Source of the DNA: Platanthera guangdongensis
Lineage: Eukaryota > Streptophyta > Magnoliopsida > Asparagales > Orchidaceae
NCBI GenBank assembly: GCA_039583875.1
Contig: CM077167.1
Span: 153,219,010-153,283,009, forward strand
Direction of reading: 5' to 3'
DNA: 64,000 bases
In this document: one piece after another, positions 44,993-55,528 of the stretch
Numbering within the stretch: the first letter of the stretch is position 1
Layout of the letters: each line of letters opens with the position of its first letter
Position numbers and translations under genes: made by a program
The notes under the pieces: generated by a model
What the model saw: only the letters and a program-made list of their open reading frames with translations
Told to the model about the DNA's origin: nothing
The model's database searches: none

Positions 44993-46613
44993 TGTTGGGT
45001 ATTGTATCCACAATTACCTGGATTTGAGGAAGCCACCTATCAAGCTAAGATGAATTCACAATGTATTTGATGAAACCTCTTAAGTTGTGCTTGCAGCTCT
45101 TCCACGCTAAGTGCACACCAATGTCAGGGTACAGTAGGTCAATATACACGGGTCTGCACGACGTAATCCCTCGTTGAGCAGATCAGTGTGTTGGCCTACG
45201 TGTACTCTCTCTATTGGAGTGCACTTACTTTCAAGTACAGGGCCATGTTTATGCAAGAGAAGACAAGGAGCAAGGATGGGTCAAGGAGCAGCACTTGGGT
45301 GGAAAGGCGAGAATTCGTCCAAGTAAAAGTCGACGAGAATCACTGATTCTCGCCGATTCTCGCCGAATCGTCGAGAATCATTAGTGATTCTCGCCGACTC
45401 CTTCCGGCTACCTTAAAATGGTGCCAAGTAAGATTCGGCGAGAATCACTAATGATTCTCGCCGAACCCGTCGCTAAGCAGGTCGTGAATACCAAGTGAAA
45501 ATCGTTGAGAATCAACAAGGGAATCGTCGAGAATCATTAGTGATTCTCGACGAATCGTCGAGAATCGTTAACTGATTCTCGCCGATTCGTCGAGAATCAC
45601 CAATGATTCTCGACGAATTTTACTTGTCGTTTTCTCTGGTTGCTGCTGGACCGATTTCTGCCGCTGGACTAGTTTGAACCGGATTTCGGGGGTCTACGTG
45701 TGGGACCCACAACGGTCTTATTGTATGGGTCTACAGTGTATAAATACATGGGTATTTTTGAACAGTAAAAAGGCAGAAAGGAAAATAAGAAATTGGCGAG
45801 CACGGGAAAAACCCTAAATCATCGCTTCTGCTCCGCCGTCGCCACCGCCGCTCGCGATAAGTTGGTCGCCGCTGTTGATCGCTTCTCTTCCCGATCTCCG
45901 GTGACAGAAGCTTAGCAAAGCTTTGAGTCTCACGTGTCTATCCAGAGATCTCTTGTCTCTCGATTTGTTGATCGGGAATAACTTCCCCGTCCGAATCGTT
46001 CGAGACGACCGATCCTCGAGTGACCGTTGGAAGACCAAGCTAGCTTCGCTACGAAGATTGGATCTCTAAGTTCAGCAGCCGCTCATCATCATAGTCGCCG
46101 ATCCCGAAGCAAGCCGCCGCTCTTCTTGCCGCCGCTGGTTCGGGAGATCCTTTCCAAGAGAGACCAAGGTTGTACACTCATCGTTGACTTCACGAACACG
46201 TCGTCCAACGAAGAGGAACACCGTAGTCTCCAAACGAAGTTTGTATCTCGTGTACATTCTATTTTACATTTGTTGTAAAGGAACGATTGTTCCGTGTTGT
46301 AAGGGTTGGGTGCAACCCGATTTGTGGGAGTGTTGACTCCTACGTGTGGAAGGGTTCCTTCCGTTAGTGCAGGGATTGGATTTCAATCCTGTTGGAGAAG
46401 AGACTGAGTCGTCCCTTGTTGGGAGATAGGTCGAAGGGGGAAAGTGGATGTACCCAAGTCGGGGAACCACTATAAATTGCCTGTGTATTCTGTGTGCTGT
46501 GCTTTTTATTTTTATTGTGCAGGTACATTCGTAAATTCCGCAAAAGCGTTGCTCGTCACCTATTCCCCCCCCCCCCCCATAGGTGAACTTTGTTGACACT
46601 AGGTGGACTTTCA
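44993..46613 (+). repeat. E8 3' LTR
   Basis: 1621 bases, partner of 38025-39674, with its palindrome array shorter by about 30 bases (about 45308-45620). TATA box 45738-45747. C-run 46565-46578. Confidence 0.95.
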
Positions 46614-46618
46614 TGTTG

Positions 46619-47239
46619 CATCACTTCTGGAACTGCTCCAGCCAAGTATAAACTTAATATCCTTCCCGGATTCGGTTTCTTGATGCTTTCTCTAATCATC
46701 TCATATATGACTGCAGACCAATTGGTGTTGATTTTGTAGATGATCCTGGTCATGAGGCAGAACATATAGGCTGAGACCCCATCATGTCCACCTGGTTTGG
46801 ATAAGATTACTTTGTCAACTACTTCAGAAAGGAATTTTCCTTGTACATTAATTCCTTTTCTATTCATGGATGATCCAATTTTCATGGTGCGATCTAATCC
46901 ACACCACTGGAGTGCTTCCCTGGTCTTAGAAGAGGTAACTTCTTCGTCTTCTTGATTTTTGGGCAGATGAAGAGTTTTTCGTATGTTCTTCATGGTGAGT
47001 TTGATTTTATTACACTGGACTGAAGACCTAATCTTTAGTCCAGTTGAATCCAGAGTTGCAGCTCTATAGAACTCAAGGATTTCCTTCTTCCATATCTTTG
47101 TAGGTTCTGATGCTAAATACTCCAAGCCATTTTCTACAATTAGAGCTATCACAGCTTTAATTGCTGGTTCAGCATCGTCAAAGGCATTCCGTACCAGTTC
47201 ATATCACTCATTCACGTTTTCGTCAAGTTTCGGCGCCAT
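46619..47239 (-). pseudogene. E7 aORF, N-terminal part
   Basis: The ATG at 47239 (MAPKLDENVNE) is followed by one TGA at the codon that is Gly in E5 (NEGYELVRN). It then reads openly to the E8 insertion: LEYLASEPTKIWKKEILEFY, IKLTMKNIRKTLHLP, LQWCGLD, SSMNRKGIN, FLSEVVDKVILSKPGGHDGV, PNPGRILSLYLAGAVPEVM. The frame resumes at 38019. The coding sequence is alike in E5, E8 and E9. Function unknown. A TATA box and palindromes lie immediately upstream. Confidence 0.75.
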
Positions 47240-47269
47240 TGGGATGGTGAGAAATCTTGAATGGAGAAG

Positions 47270-47625
47270 AGAGAGATTGTCGACACAAGAATCTAGTCAC
47301 AAAAATCTGTAAAGCGTGTCGACAGGGTTTGTTCTTGACCTATTTATATGTATCTAAACATAGAAGGTCAAAAGGCCCGTCAAACTTTACTTAGTGTATC
47401 GACACTGTTGAGATGGTGTCGACACAGACTCCTAATGTCTCGACAGAAGTGTTGACTTCTATGTCTCGATACCAATTGATGATGTGTTGACACATACATA
47501 CTTATTAGTTCAACAGAAATTCTGTGTCGACTCTAATTCTAAGTGTCGACACCAATTTTCTATATGTGTCGACACAACTTCTCTGTGTCGACATAGACCT
47601 CTTTTTGTGTCGACACAAAATTACT
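47270..47625 (-). promoter_or_regulatory. Palindrome array between E7 pol and aORF
   Basis: Between the pol stop (47648) and the aORF ATG (47239) lie about thirteen GTGTCGACAC units or variants (GTATCGACAC, TGTCTCGAC). This is the same motif as in the E7 LTR. No ORF lies in the spacer. Confidence 0.85.
47339..47350 (-). promoter_or_regulatory. TATA box upstream of E7 aORF
   Basis: CATATAAATAGG on the minus strand, 100 bases before the aORF ATG, with most of the palindrome array upstream. By usual plant spacing, transcription would start near 47310 and give a leader of roughly 70 bases. Confidence 0.6.
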
Positions 47626-47647
47626 TAGATAAATTTGTCAATCTATT

Positions 47648-50010
47648 CTATGTTCAGCATACCTAATTCAATTTTAAAATTATTGAATTTAGCTTCATCC
47701 AATGGCTTAGTGAACATGTCAGCAATTTGAAAACTTGTATTGACAAATTCTAAACATATATCCTCTTTTTCTACATGATCCCTAAGAAAATGATATCTTA
47801 TTTCTATATGCTTTGTTCTACTATGAGAAACAGGATTATTAGCAATAGAAATAGCACTTGTAGAATCACAGAATAATGGGGTTCTACTTTCCTAGATACC
47901 ATAATCTTTAAGCTGATGTTGTATCCACAACAGCTGTGCACATCAGCTCCCTACAGCTACAAACTCAGACTCAGTTGTGGATATTGCCACACTAGTCTGC
48001 TTCTTACAACTCCATGACACCAATCTTCCTCCTAGAAATTGACAGGTGCTAGTTGTGCTTTTCCTATCTTCTTTGCATCCTGCAAAGTCTGCATCTGAAT
48101 ATCCAGTCAGTAGAAAATCTCTATTCTTAGGGTACCAAAGGCCTATATTAGGTGTGCCCTTAAGATATCTCAAAATTCTCTTAACAGCATTATAATGAGA
48201 TTCTTTTGGGCTGGATTGGTACCTAGCGCAGACACATATAGCATATATGATGTCAGGTCTACTAGCAGTCAGATAAAGGAGGGAGCCAACTATCCCTCTA
48301 TACAAAGACTCATCTACAGGTTTTCCTGCATCATCTTTGCTTATAGGCATACTTGTCCCCATTGGAGTTCTCATGATAGTGGATGACTCCATACTATACT
48401 TCTTAATTAACTCCTGGGTGAACTTAGACTGGGATATGGACATGCCATCATCAGTCTGTCTTACTTGGAGTCCCAATAAGAACTTAAAGTTCTCCCATGC
48501 TGCTCATCTCAAACTTCCCTTGCATAAGTTTAACAAACTTCCTACAAAGGTTATTTTCAGTAGAACCAAATATTATGTCATCAACATATATCTGGACTAG
48601 GATTATCTTCCCTTTGGATTCCCTAAGGAATAGAGTTTTGTTTATTCTCCCCCTTGAGAATTTGTTCTTAATGAGGAAAGTAGACAAGGTTTCATACCAA
48701 GCCCTTGGGGCTTGTTTCAAACTATATAGGGCTTTCCTAAGCCTATACACATAATTTGGATAGAGTGGATCAATAAAACCTGATGGTTGTTCTACATAGA
48801 CTTCCTCCTTTAAGTCTCCATTCAGGAATGCTGACTTAACATCCATTTGGAAAAATTTGAAACCCTAATAAGCTGCATAGGCTAGGAATAGCTTTATTGC
48901 TTCAAACCTTGCCACAAGGGCAAATGTTTGATCAAAGTCTATGCCCTCTTCCTGTCTGTATGCTTTGGTAACAAGCCTTACCTTGTTCTTAATTATGATC
49001 TCACTCTCTTCCAGCTTGTTCCTGTAGATCCATATAGTCCCTATGACATTGTGGTCTTTTGGTTTAGGAACTAACTTCCAGACCTTGCATCTCCTGAATT
49101 GATTCAACTCCTCCTGCATAGCATCAATCTAGTGTAGGTCTTGTATAGCTTCTTCAAATCTTTTAGGTTCCTGTTGAGACAAGAAGCTTGAGCATAGTAC
49201 AGTGTTCAAGCTCCTGCTTCTAGTTTGAACCCCTTGTCTAGGATCACCAATAATCTGGTGTACAAGATGATCCTTTAAATGTCTAACTACTGGAGGAAGT
49301 CTGTCTACAGTTTGACTTTCTCCATTTTCTTCATTCTGTTGTACTTCATGGTCTTCATCAGCATCTTGTGAGTCTTGTACTCCCCTTGGACAACAATCAT
49401 CATTTTCCTCTTCCTGCCTTGCAGTTTGATCTTCTTTGATAGTCATCATGTCCATCTTCTCTTTTATACCTGTAGAGGTACAAGAACTACTAGGCAACTC
49501 ACTATTAATAAGTCTTGATTCATCAAATATAACATGAACAGACTGTTCTACAACTTGTGTAGTCAAGTTATAGACTCTATATGCCTTACTATTATTGATG
49601 TACCCAACAAATATCCCATCTTGGGATTTGGCAGCAAACTTTGTCAGGTAAGACTTGTCATTGTTAAGCACATAGCACTTATAACCAAAGATCCTAAAAT
49701 AGGATAAGTTTGGTTTTCTACATTTCATAACCTCATAGGGTGTCTTTTTGTGGCTCTTATTGATGGAAGCCCTATTGAGCACATGCCATGCAATGTTTAC
49801 TGCCTCAGCACAGAAATATTCTGGGAGAGAAGTGTCACTCAATAGAGTTCTACCATCCTCAATAAGAGTCCTATTCTTTCTTTCAACAATTCCATTTTGC
49901 TGAGGAGTTCTAGGTGAGGAGAATTCCTGATGAATCCCAAATTCTTCACACAACTTTGTCATATTTTCAGATTGAAATTCAGTTCCATTGTAACTTCTGA
50001 TTTTGATCTA
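47648..50010 (-). pseudogene. pol: E7 pol: second half of integrase, RT, RNase H
   Basis: Begins at the deletion junction in mid-integrase with IKIRSYNGTEFQSENMTKLC (the second catalytic Asp is replaced by Tyr). Next come EFSSPRTPQQNGIVERKNRT with the catalytic Glu, FRIFGYKCYVLNNDK and [46 protein letters not shown], and YVDD at about 48571-48592. RNase H: YSDADFAGCKEDRKST and TTESEFVAVGS, followed by stops and the end IADMFTKPLDE...MLNIE at 47648. Frame changes at about 48480, 48850 and 49125. RT active-site residues are intact, but the integrase is not usable. Confidence 0.9.
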
Positions 50011-50966
50011 CTCTTGTCCTTTCTAGATGACTTTCTTTTCTGATAATATTCATCCTTGGACTGAGAGGAGGATGGCTTAGTTCTCCACTGCTTCTTCAAA
50101 ATTCTCTGAAACTGCCTTGTGAAGACAGCAAAGTAGTCATCAGAATGATTGTTGTCTGAGGTGTGACTATTAGAACTTTCAGAGATCACTTCTGCAGCTT
50201 TCTTAGGAGGAGATGGAGACATCCTCCTGTCTTTTTTTGTGGCTTCTGCCTTGAAGGCCACTGTCTTTTCTCTATGGTTAACTTTAGTACTTTTCTCTTC
50301 CTCCTTTCTGGCCATGAGTTGCATTTCATAAGAAAGCAATTTGCCAAATAGTGTTGGAGGAGAGATTTCTGCCATTCTGGCCACTTCCCTGATGGAACAA
50401 ATCTTGGTGTCCCAATCCTTAGTTAAAGATCTAAGTAATTTATCATTCAACTCATATGTACTAAAGACCCTTCCATATGACATTAGTTCATTCACAATTC
50501 TAAAGAACTTCTTGTAACATTCAGTGATGCTGTCTGATTTGCTTTGTCTGAAGCTCTCATATTCCTGATTAAGAATTGACTTTCTATCTTGCCTAACTTC
50601 TTCTGATCCCTCCATGTAGACTATCAATGTGTCCCACATCTCCTTGGAGGTTTTACAGTGAATCAGATTTTGGAATGTTGAGTCATCAATGACACTCACT
50701 ATAATATTCTGAGCTCTCTTGTCCATAGTAGTCAAAATAATCTCATCCTTAGTCATTTCTGAAAAGTCTTTTGGTGTGCTCTAATTAGCATCAAGAACTG
50801 AGACTTTCATTGGAATATAATGCCCTTCCTTAACAGTTATATATATTCTTGGATCAGATGCTTCCATAAACAATCTGACCCTTTCTTTCCATATTCCAAA
50901 AATTTCTTTCCTGCATATGGGCAACTTCATGGAACCAAGTTCCTTATGATTTTCTCCTGAACCTAT
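50005..50966 (-). pseudogene. gag: E7 gag, start codon lost, fused to integrase
   Basis: The usual start MGSGENHKELGSMKLP is present but with ATA for ATG at 50966. Then FGIWKERVRLFMEASDPRIY, a stop near 50780, MTKDEIILTTMDKRAQNIIV, KTSKEMWDTL, ELNDKLLRSLTKDWDTKICS and TRQFQRILKKQWRTK. After KDKSR the sequence passes into integrase at about 50010 with no zinc knuckle, protease or GAG-pre-integrase between. The open frame carries on across the junction in the wrong frame for integrase. Confidence 0.85.
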
Positions 50967-51031
50967 CTTTTCTAATTTATTCTGCCTCACAGATCTTACT
51001 CAGACTGTTAAGTCTATCTTTGAGTAACCTG

Positions 51032-51043
51032 CCTCTGATACCA
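51032..51043 (-). other. E7 primer binding site (initiator tRNA-Met)
   Basis: TGGTATCAGAGG on the minus strand, one change from TGGTATCAGAGC, two bases inside the 5' LTR. Confidence 0.85.
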
Positions 51044-51045
51044 CT

Positions 51046-52754
51046 TGAAAGAATTGGTTTCAAGATAACCTAAACACCTAGAGGGGGGGTGAATAGGTTC
51101 AATTCCTTTTTACTCTAAGGCAGAATATTAATTCAGTTAATCAAATAGAATCAAACAATTCTACAGCTACCACATCACATAAATCACAATATCACACACA
51201 ATCACAAATGGCATACAGACTTATAGTGGTTCCCCAAATTATGGGTACATCCAATTTCCCCCTTCGCCTATCTAGCAGTGTGCTAGATTCAGCCTAACTT
51301 CTTCCTTCCTTCTCAGATCCACAGATCTTACAGCTCAGAATCCAGTCAAGGTTCCTACAACTCAGAGTGAGTCCACACTCCTATAACTCAGGCAATTAAG
51401 ACCTACCTCAGCCTTCACCCAGGCCTACAACTCAGAGAATTAAATCTCCTACCTCAAGCACACAGCCCTACCTCAACCTTCCCAAGGCCTACAACTCAGA
51501 GATGTAAATCTCCTACCTCAGGCACTCAGCCCTACCTCAGCCTTTATAAATTAGGCTTACAACTCAGATCAATAATGATCTTACAGAAAAATGATATAAA
51601 ATAAGTTTTATCTTTCACCCAAGTTGAGAGAGAATGGGTAGAAAGTTTTCTTGATCAATTCTTGAAGAATCTGATTACACAGAAATCAACCTATCTTTGG
51701 CTTTCTTCAAAGCATCTTGAATCTGAACACAGTAAGGATGAATTTCTTGAAGTTGATCTTCAATCAACTTCGTTCTTAAAATCCAGAAATTAATCGGAAT
51801 TCTTCTTTGCAGATTAGTTCAGGATCTGCTCTAAAGAGACTAGTTGATGATAGTCTCTTTCTTCACTTGAATTGTTGGAGCTCTCTCTCTACAAATTCTT
51901 CTCAAGATATTTTGAAATTCTTCACTTAGATCCACTTGAAATCTCTGACTGGATTTTCTTGTGTATGTTGTATCTTCTGATGTAATTGTGTTTTGTGTAC
52001 TTCGTTGTTCTCAATTGATAGAATCTGTCTTTATATATACTTCATCCAAGGTTACCGGCTGATCCGGTTGCTAACCAACTTCTGACAGATCTGACAGTAA
52101 CAGTAGACTTATTAGTTATGGTAGCTGTCAAGTCTCCAATCACTTCTTGAAACTTTGTCTCTGTCAGCAAAGTGTCGAGTCTGAACTTCACATGTGTCGA
52201 CACAAGTAGACTAAGTGTCGACACAATCCTTGGTGGTGTCGACACAGCTCTCATGGTGTCGACACTGCTTCTTGACATAGCTTTTGTATGAATGTGTCGA
52301 CACGAGTCCTGTATGTCGACACAGTCACTTATTGTCTTGACACAATTAACTTAGAAGAAATTTTGGTGTGTGTGTCGACACAAGTCCTGTGTGTTGACAC
52401 AGTTGATGTCGACTGAACTTTCTGTATGTCGACACAAGTAATGTGTGTCGACATAGTTGATGTCGACTGAACTTTCTGTGTGTCGACACAAGTCTTATGT
52501 GTCGACACAATTTCTTCTGGTGTTGACATAATTGACTCCAGGTTTCGACACAGCTTTTCTCAAGTGTCGGCACAAGTCTTCACAAGTGTCGACACAGCTT
52601 CTTCTGGTGTCGACTCATGGACTTAGAAACTTTTCCTGCATATTCTTAACCTGCACATATAAACTCAAAACAACATCAAATACACCTTGATGAATATCAT
52701 TGAGCTAAGTGAGGCTTCTCCAAATCTGGTACACATTTTCAAATGTACCCAACA
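51046..52754 (-). repeat. E7 5' LTR
   Basis: 1709 bases, partner of 34040-35766. TATA box 52029-52040 and palindrome array 52170-52615 on the minus strand. The outer end CCAACA at 52754 is followed by the AAGGT duplication. Confidence 0.95.
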
Positions 52755-52759
52755 AAGGT

Positions 52760-54016
52760 GATGTTGGATTAAACAAACAATCTATGGAAAAATGCTCAAC
52801 CTTCCCACAACACCAACACTCAAATCGATTATATCTTTTCTTTGGTTGCACATGTGAAGTTGTTCTTTTGTGCAACTTGGATTTGACATCCAACTTCCAA
52901 GGTAGTGGTGCAAAGTTTATACCCTTACCTTTCAGGTTTTGGTGTGGCATACTGAGACCAGCTCAAAGAATTCCTTGGCTTGTTGGATTGATCACCCTTT
53001 GTGGTGGTTTTTTCCCTTTATTGCCTTTAGATGTTTGTCCCTCAAAGTAAGGCTCTTTATTGATATTGTTGGTTGTGCACTCAGGATTCATGTGTCCAGG
53101 AACACATGATTCATTGCATCTGTTAGAAGCTATATGCTTGGGAGGTAGCTTAACTAGATCCATTATGGCTTTTCCGTTATGATCATACTTCTTAATAGCC
53201 TCTTTATTTTTTCCATATCCTACACCACTTTTAAATGGTGTAGAAAATGTATCTATGATAGGTAGAACAGACTTGGGTTTAGAGAACTGTGTCAAGAGCT
53301 GCCTTTCATGGGTGAGCTTTGCTTCTAGGTCCTTGACAGTCTTGACCTGTTCTACTATTACTTCTGCTTGGCTATCTATCATGTTAGTTAGTTAGTTCTA
53401 CAACTTTTAGTTTTTGTAGGTCCAACTTTATGTTGACCTTTTCCAACTAAAAAGATACTCCTCTCAACGATTCTAATTCACTGGCCTGATTCTTAACAAG
53501 CTCTTTGCTTGCAATCAAGGCCTTTAGTAACTTCCGATATCTATCGATAAGTGTGTTGAAACCAACTTCAGTGTCTGAATCATGTTCTCTATTATTAGAG
53601 GGGTGAGAAGATGATTTATTTTCTGATGCAGAAAAAGAAACTGATGTAAAAATAGGAGTGGTCGGTTTAACCTTAGTAGGACTTGAACAAGCATGTCCTT
53701 ATTCTCCTGATTGTGTTTCTTCAATAGCCATCAGGCCCATGAGAGCCTCCTCCTCTTCTGATTATGATGAATCAGACTCACTATCAGACATTGTAGATTA
53801 TTTCTTTGCCAAGAGACTTTTGTCAGTCTTCTTGTGCTATGTAGTCCCCATGTTTTCTGACTTTTTCTCCTTTCATTTTGTTGGGCAATCAGCTATGGCA
53901 TGCCCTTGCTTTTTGCAGCGATAACACATAATATTAGTCTTAATATATTTGTTCTGTGAAGAACCATACCTGTCCCCAGAATTCTTCTTCCTGGGTTTCT
54001 CTGGATGATTGATCTT
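52760..54016 (-). pseudogene. gag: E5 gag, C-terminal half
   Basis: Reading down from 54016: NHPEKPRKKNSGDR, first zinc knuckle CYRCKKQGHAIADC near 53900-53945, an acidic Ser-rich region, and a coiled coil (53280-53560) with several stops. Next come VGYGKNKEAIKKYDHNGKAI and a Lys/Gly-rich stretch, then a second zinc knuckle CWCCGKVEHFSIDC near 52780-52820, which joins pol across E7. The N-terminal half is cut off by E9. The two-knuckle arrangement matches that of E8, which kept only the second. Confidence 0.8.
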
Positions 54017-54162
54017 TGTTGGAACCCTATTACTGATTTTGGCTTGGATTACTATTAGGATGTTTAGTTTGACCCATTTTGTATAGTATAGGGTCATAGG
54101 TTATTTCCGGGGTTATTGCCTTAGAAGAACACCAAATAAATGCAGTCAAACAAATGCAAAAA

Positions 54163-54420
54163 ATCAGTTCGACGATAGCAGAGCTGCGTTCGATGAACGA
54201 CAATCTCAGTTCGATGAATTAGAGTCATAACTTTGAGCTCAGCTCGACGAAAGCTGAGATCCGGTTGACGAACTCCGATCTCCACTCAGAAACTTAGCTC
54301 GACGAAAGTCAAGCTCAGCTCAACGAACTCTGAGGACAGGTCAACAAATAAGAAGATTCAGTTCGACGAACTCCGAGCTCAGGTCGACAAAATGCTTGCT
54401 GAGTTTGACTAATTCTTTGT
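54163..54420 (+). repeat. GTTCGACGAA/GCTCGACGAA array in E9 U3
   Basis: About eleven units of (A)G(C/T)TCGACGAA or decayed forms, with CTCAG and GCTGAG fillers at 15-30 base spacing. The same core is in E2 U3, in the E9 spacer and in E9 gag. Confidence 0.85.
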
Positions 54421-54707
54421 AGTGTTTTAGGCAGTTTAATTTACAGAACGCAGAGTAGTTTCAGCCTTAATTTCAGGCTATTATATAATCTGAAGGCAGA
54501 ATAATTTAAAGGCTTAATTACAGACAGTTATGACCCGGACATTTAATGCAAAATATTCTAATGAATATAGCCATTTAGAGGCAACATTAAATATGGGATT
54601 TTCATAGAGTTATTATTCTAATCAATTTCCAAGGCAGTTACCATTCTCGAGAATTCCAGAATCGATTAATTCAAAAGTTTCAATTCCTCTCAGCATTCAA
54701 TATATAT

Positions 54708-54717
54708 GTATAAAAGA
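54708..54717 (+). promoter_or_regulatory. TATA box of E9 LTR
   Basis: GTATAAAAGA preceded by TATATAT, about 290 bases after the array. Confidence 0.65.
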
Positions 54718-55440
54718 TTGCTGCCTTAAGGTTACAAACTTAGAGATACTGACTTAGAGACTTGCATATCAACATATACTCTTACAGATTTCATAAGCTT
54801 ACATAATTAGATCTTCAGTCTCTGCTTGTGCAAAGTCTTCATCTCTCAGATACAAGAAGTCCTACACCCTGAAGAAAAGTCACTCTCTCCTGATCATAAA
54901 CTCTACTCAAATCAGTGGGAGCTTTTTGCTTCAACATGAATCCACTAGTCTTCTCAGAGACTGTTGACAGAGAAGACATCATCAACTTTTTAGTTTATTT
55001 TCATAAACTGTGTACAGGGTTATAACTCCCATTAAAAGTTAAACCCCCTGGTTCTTAAGTCACCTGATCAAAAGACTTAGATTGATTTTTGGGCACCTGA
55101 TCAAAAGCTCAAAGGGTTGTTAAATCTCCATTAGAAAAATAGATCTTGTAGTCTCACAACACCCGAGTAAAAATCTATGGTGGCAGGGCACCTGATCAAA
55201 AACCTGTAGTGGATTCCTACAAGGGTGGTAGAAGAGTGGATGTACCCAGATTTATTGGGGAACCACTATAAATTTCCTTATGTCATCTGTGATTGTTATT
55301 CTCTTTATTTATGTGATGTGATTGCTTCTCTCTCTATATATATCACTAGTTTTTAAATCCGCTGTAAAACTAAATCAATATTTTAAAATACCCTATTCAC
55401 CCCCCTCTAGTGTAAAGTAGATCTATCCCTCACTTTCAAT

Positions 55441-55452
55441 TGGTATCAGAGC
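55441..55452 (+). other. E9 primer binding site (initiator tRNA-Met)
   Basis: TGGTATCAGAGC, a perfect 12-base match to the complement of plant initiator tRNA-Met, two bases after the LTR. Confidence 0.9.
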
Positions 55453-55528
55453 GTGGTTGTTTGGTTTTACAAGCTAACACCTGAACCATTAGATCTAATA
55501 GATTTTATTTTTACCTAGAAATTTATCA

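Larger units (their letters stand above)
38025..46613 (+). mobile_element. E8: non-autonomous Ty1/copia element with gag and aORF but no pol
   Basis: LTRs of 1650 and 1621 bases differ by a few percent. A perfect target duplication is present. Plus-strand order: LTR, tRNA-Met primer site, gag in one frame with one stop, spacer with palindrome half-sites, aORF in one frame with a few stops, polypurine tract, LTR. No protease, integrase, RT or RNase H motif occurs between 41319 and 42446. It lies in the E7 aORF and is the innermost fourth layer. Confidence 0.95.
34040..52754 (-). mobile_element. E7: Ty1/copia SIRE-like element with aORF, carrying E8
   Basis: LTRs at 34040-35766 and 51046-52754 differ by about 5% over the stretches I compared. 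A perfect target duplication is present. Without E8 the element is about 10.1 kb. Order: 5' LTR, tRNA-Met primer site, gag, (deletion), integrase second half, RT, RNase H, spacer with palindrome array, aORF, polypurine tract, 3' LTR. The deletion removes gag C-terminus, protease and the first half of integrase. It was inserted in E5 pol near the protease. Confidence 0.95.
54017..55438 (+). repeat. E9 5' LTR
   Basis: Probable start TGTTGGAACCC, certain end CCTCACTTTCA before the primer site. Contains the CTCGACGAA array (54163-54420), TATA box 54708-54717, and the CCCTATTCACCCCCCTCTAG block near its end, the reverse complement of the G-run block of E7. Confidence 0.75.

Noticed and set aside
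53658..53924. Plus-strand 88-codon ORF in the E5 gag region
   Set aside because: Antisense shadow of the gag zinc-knuckle region.
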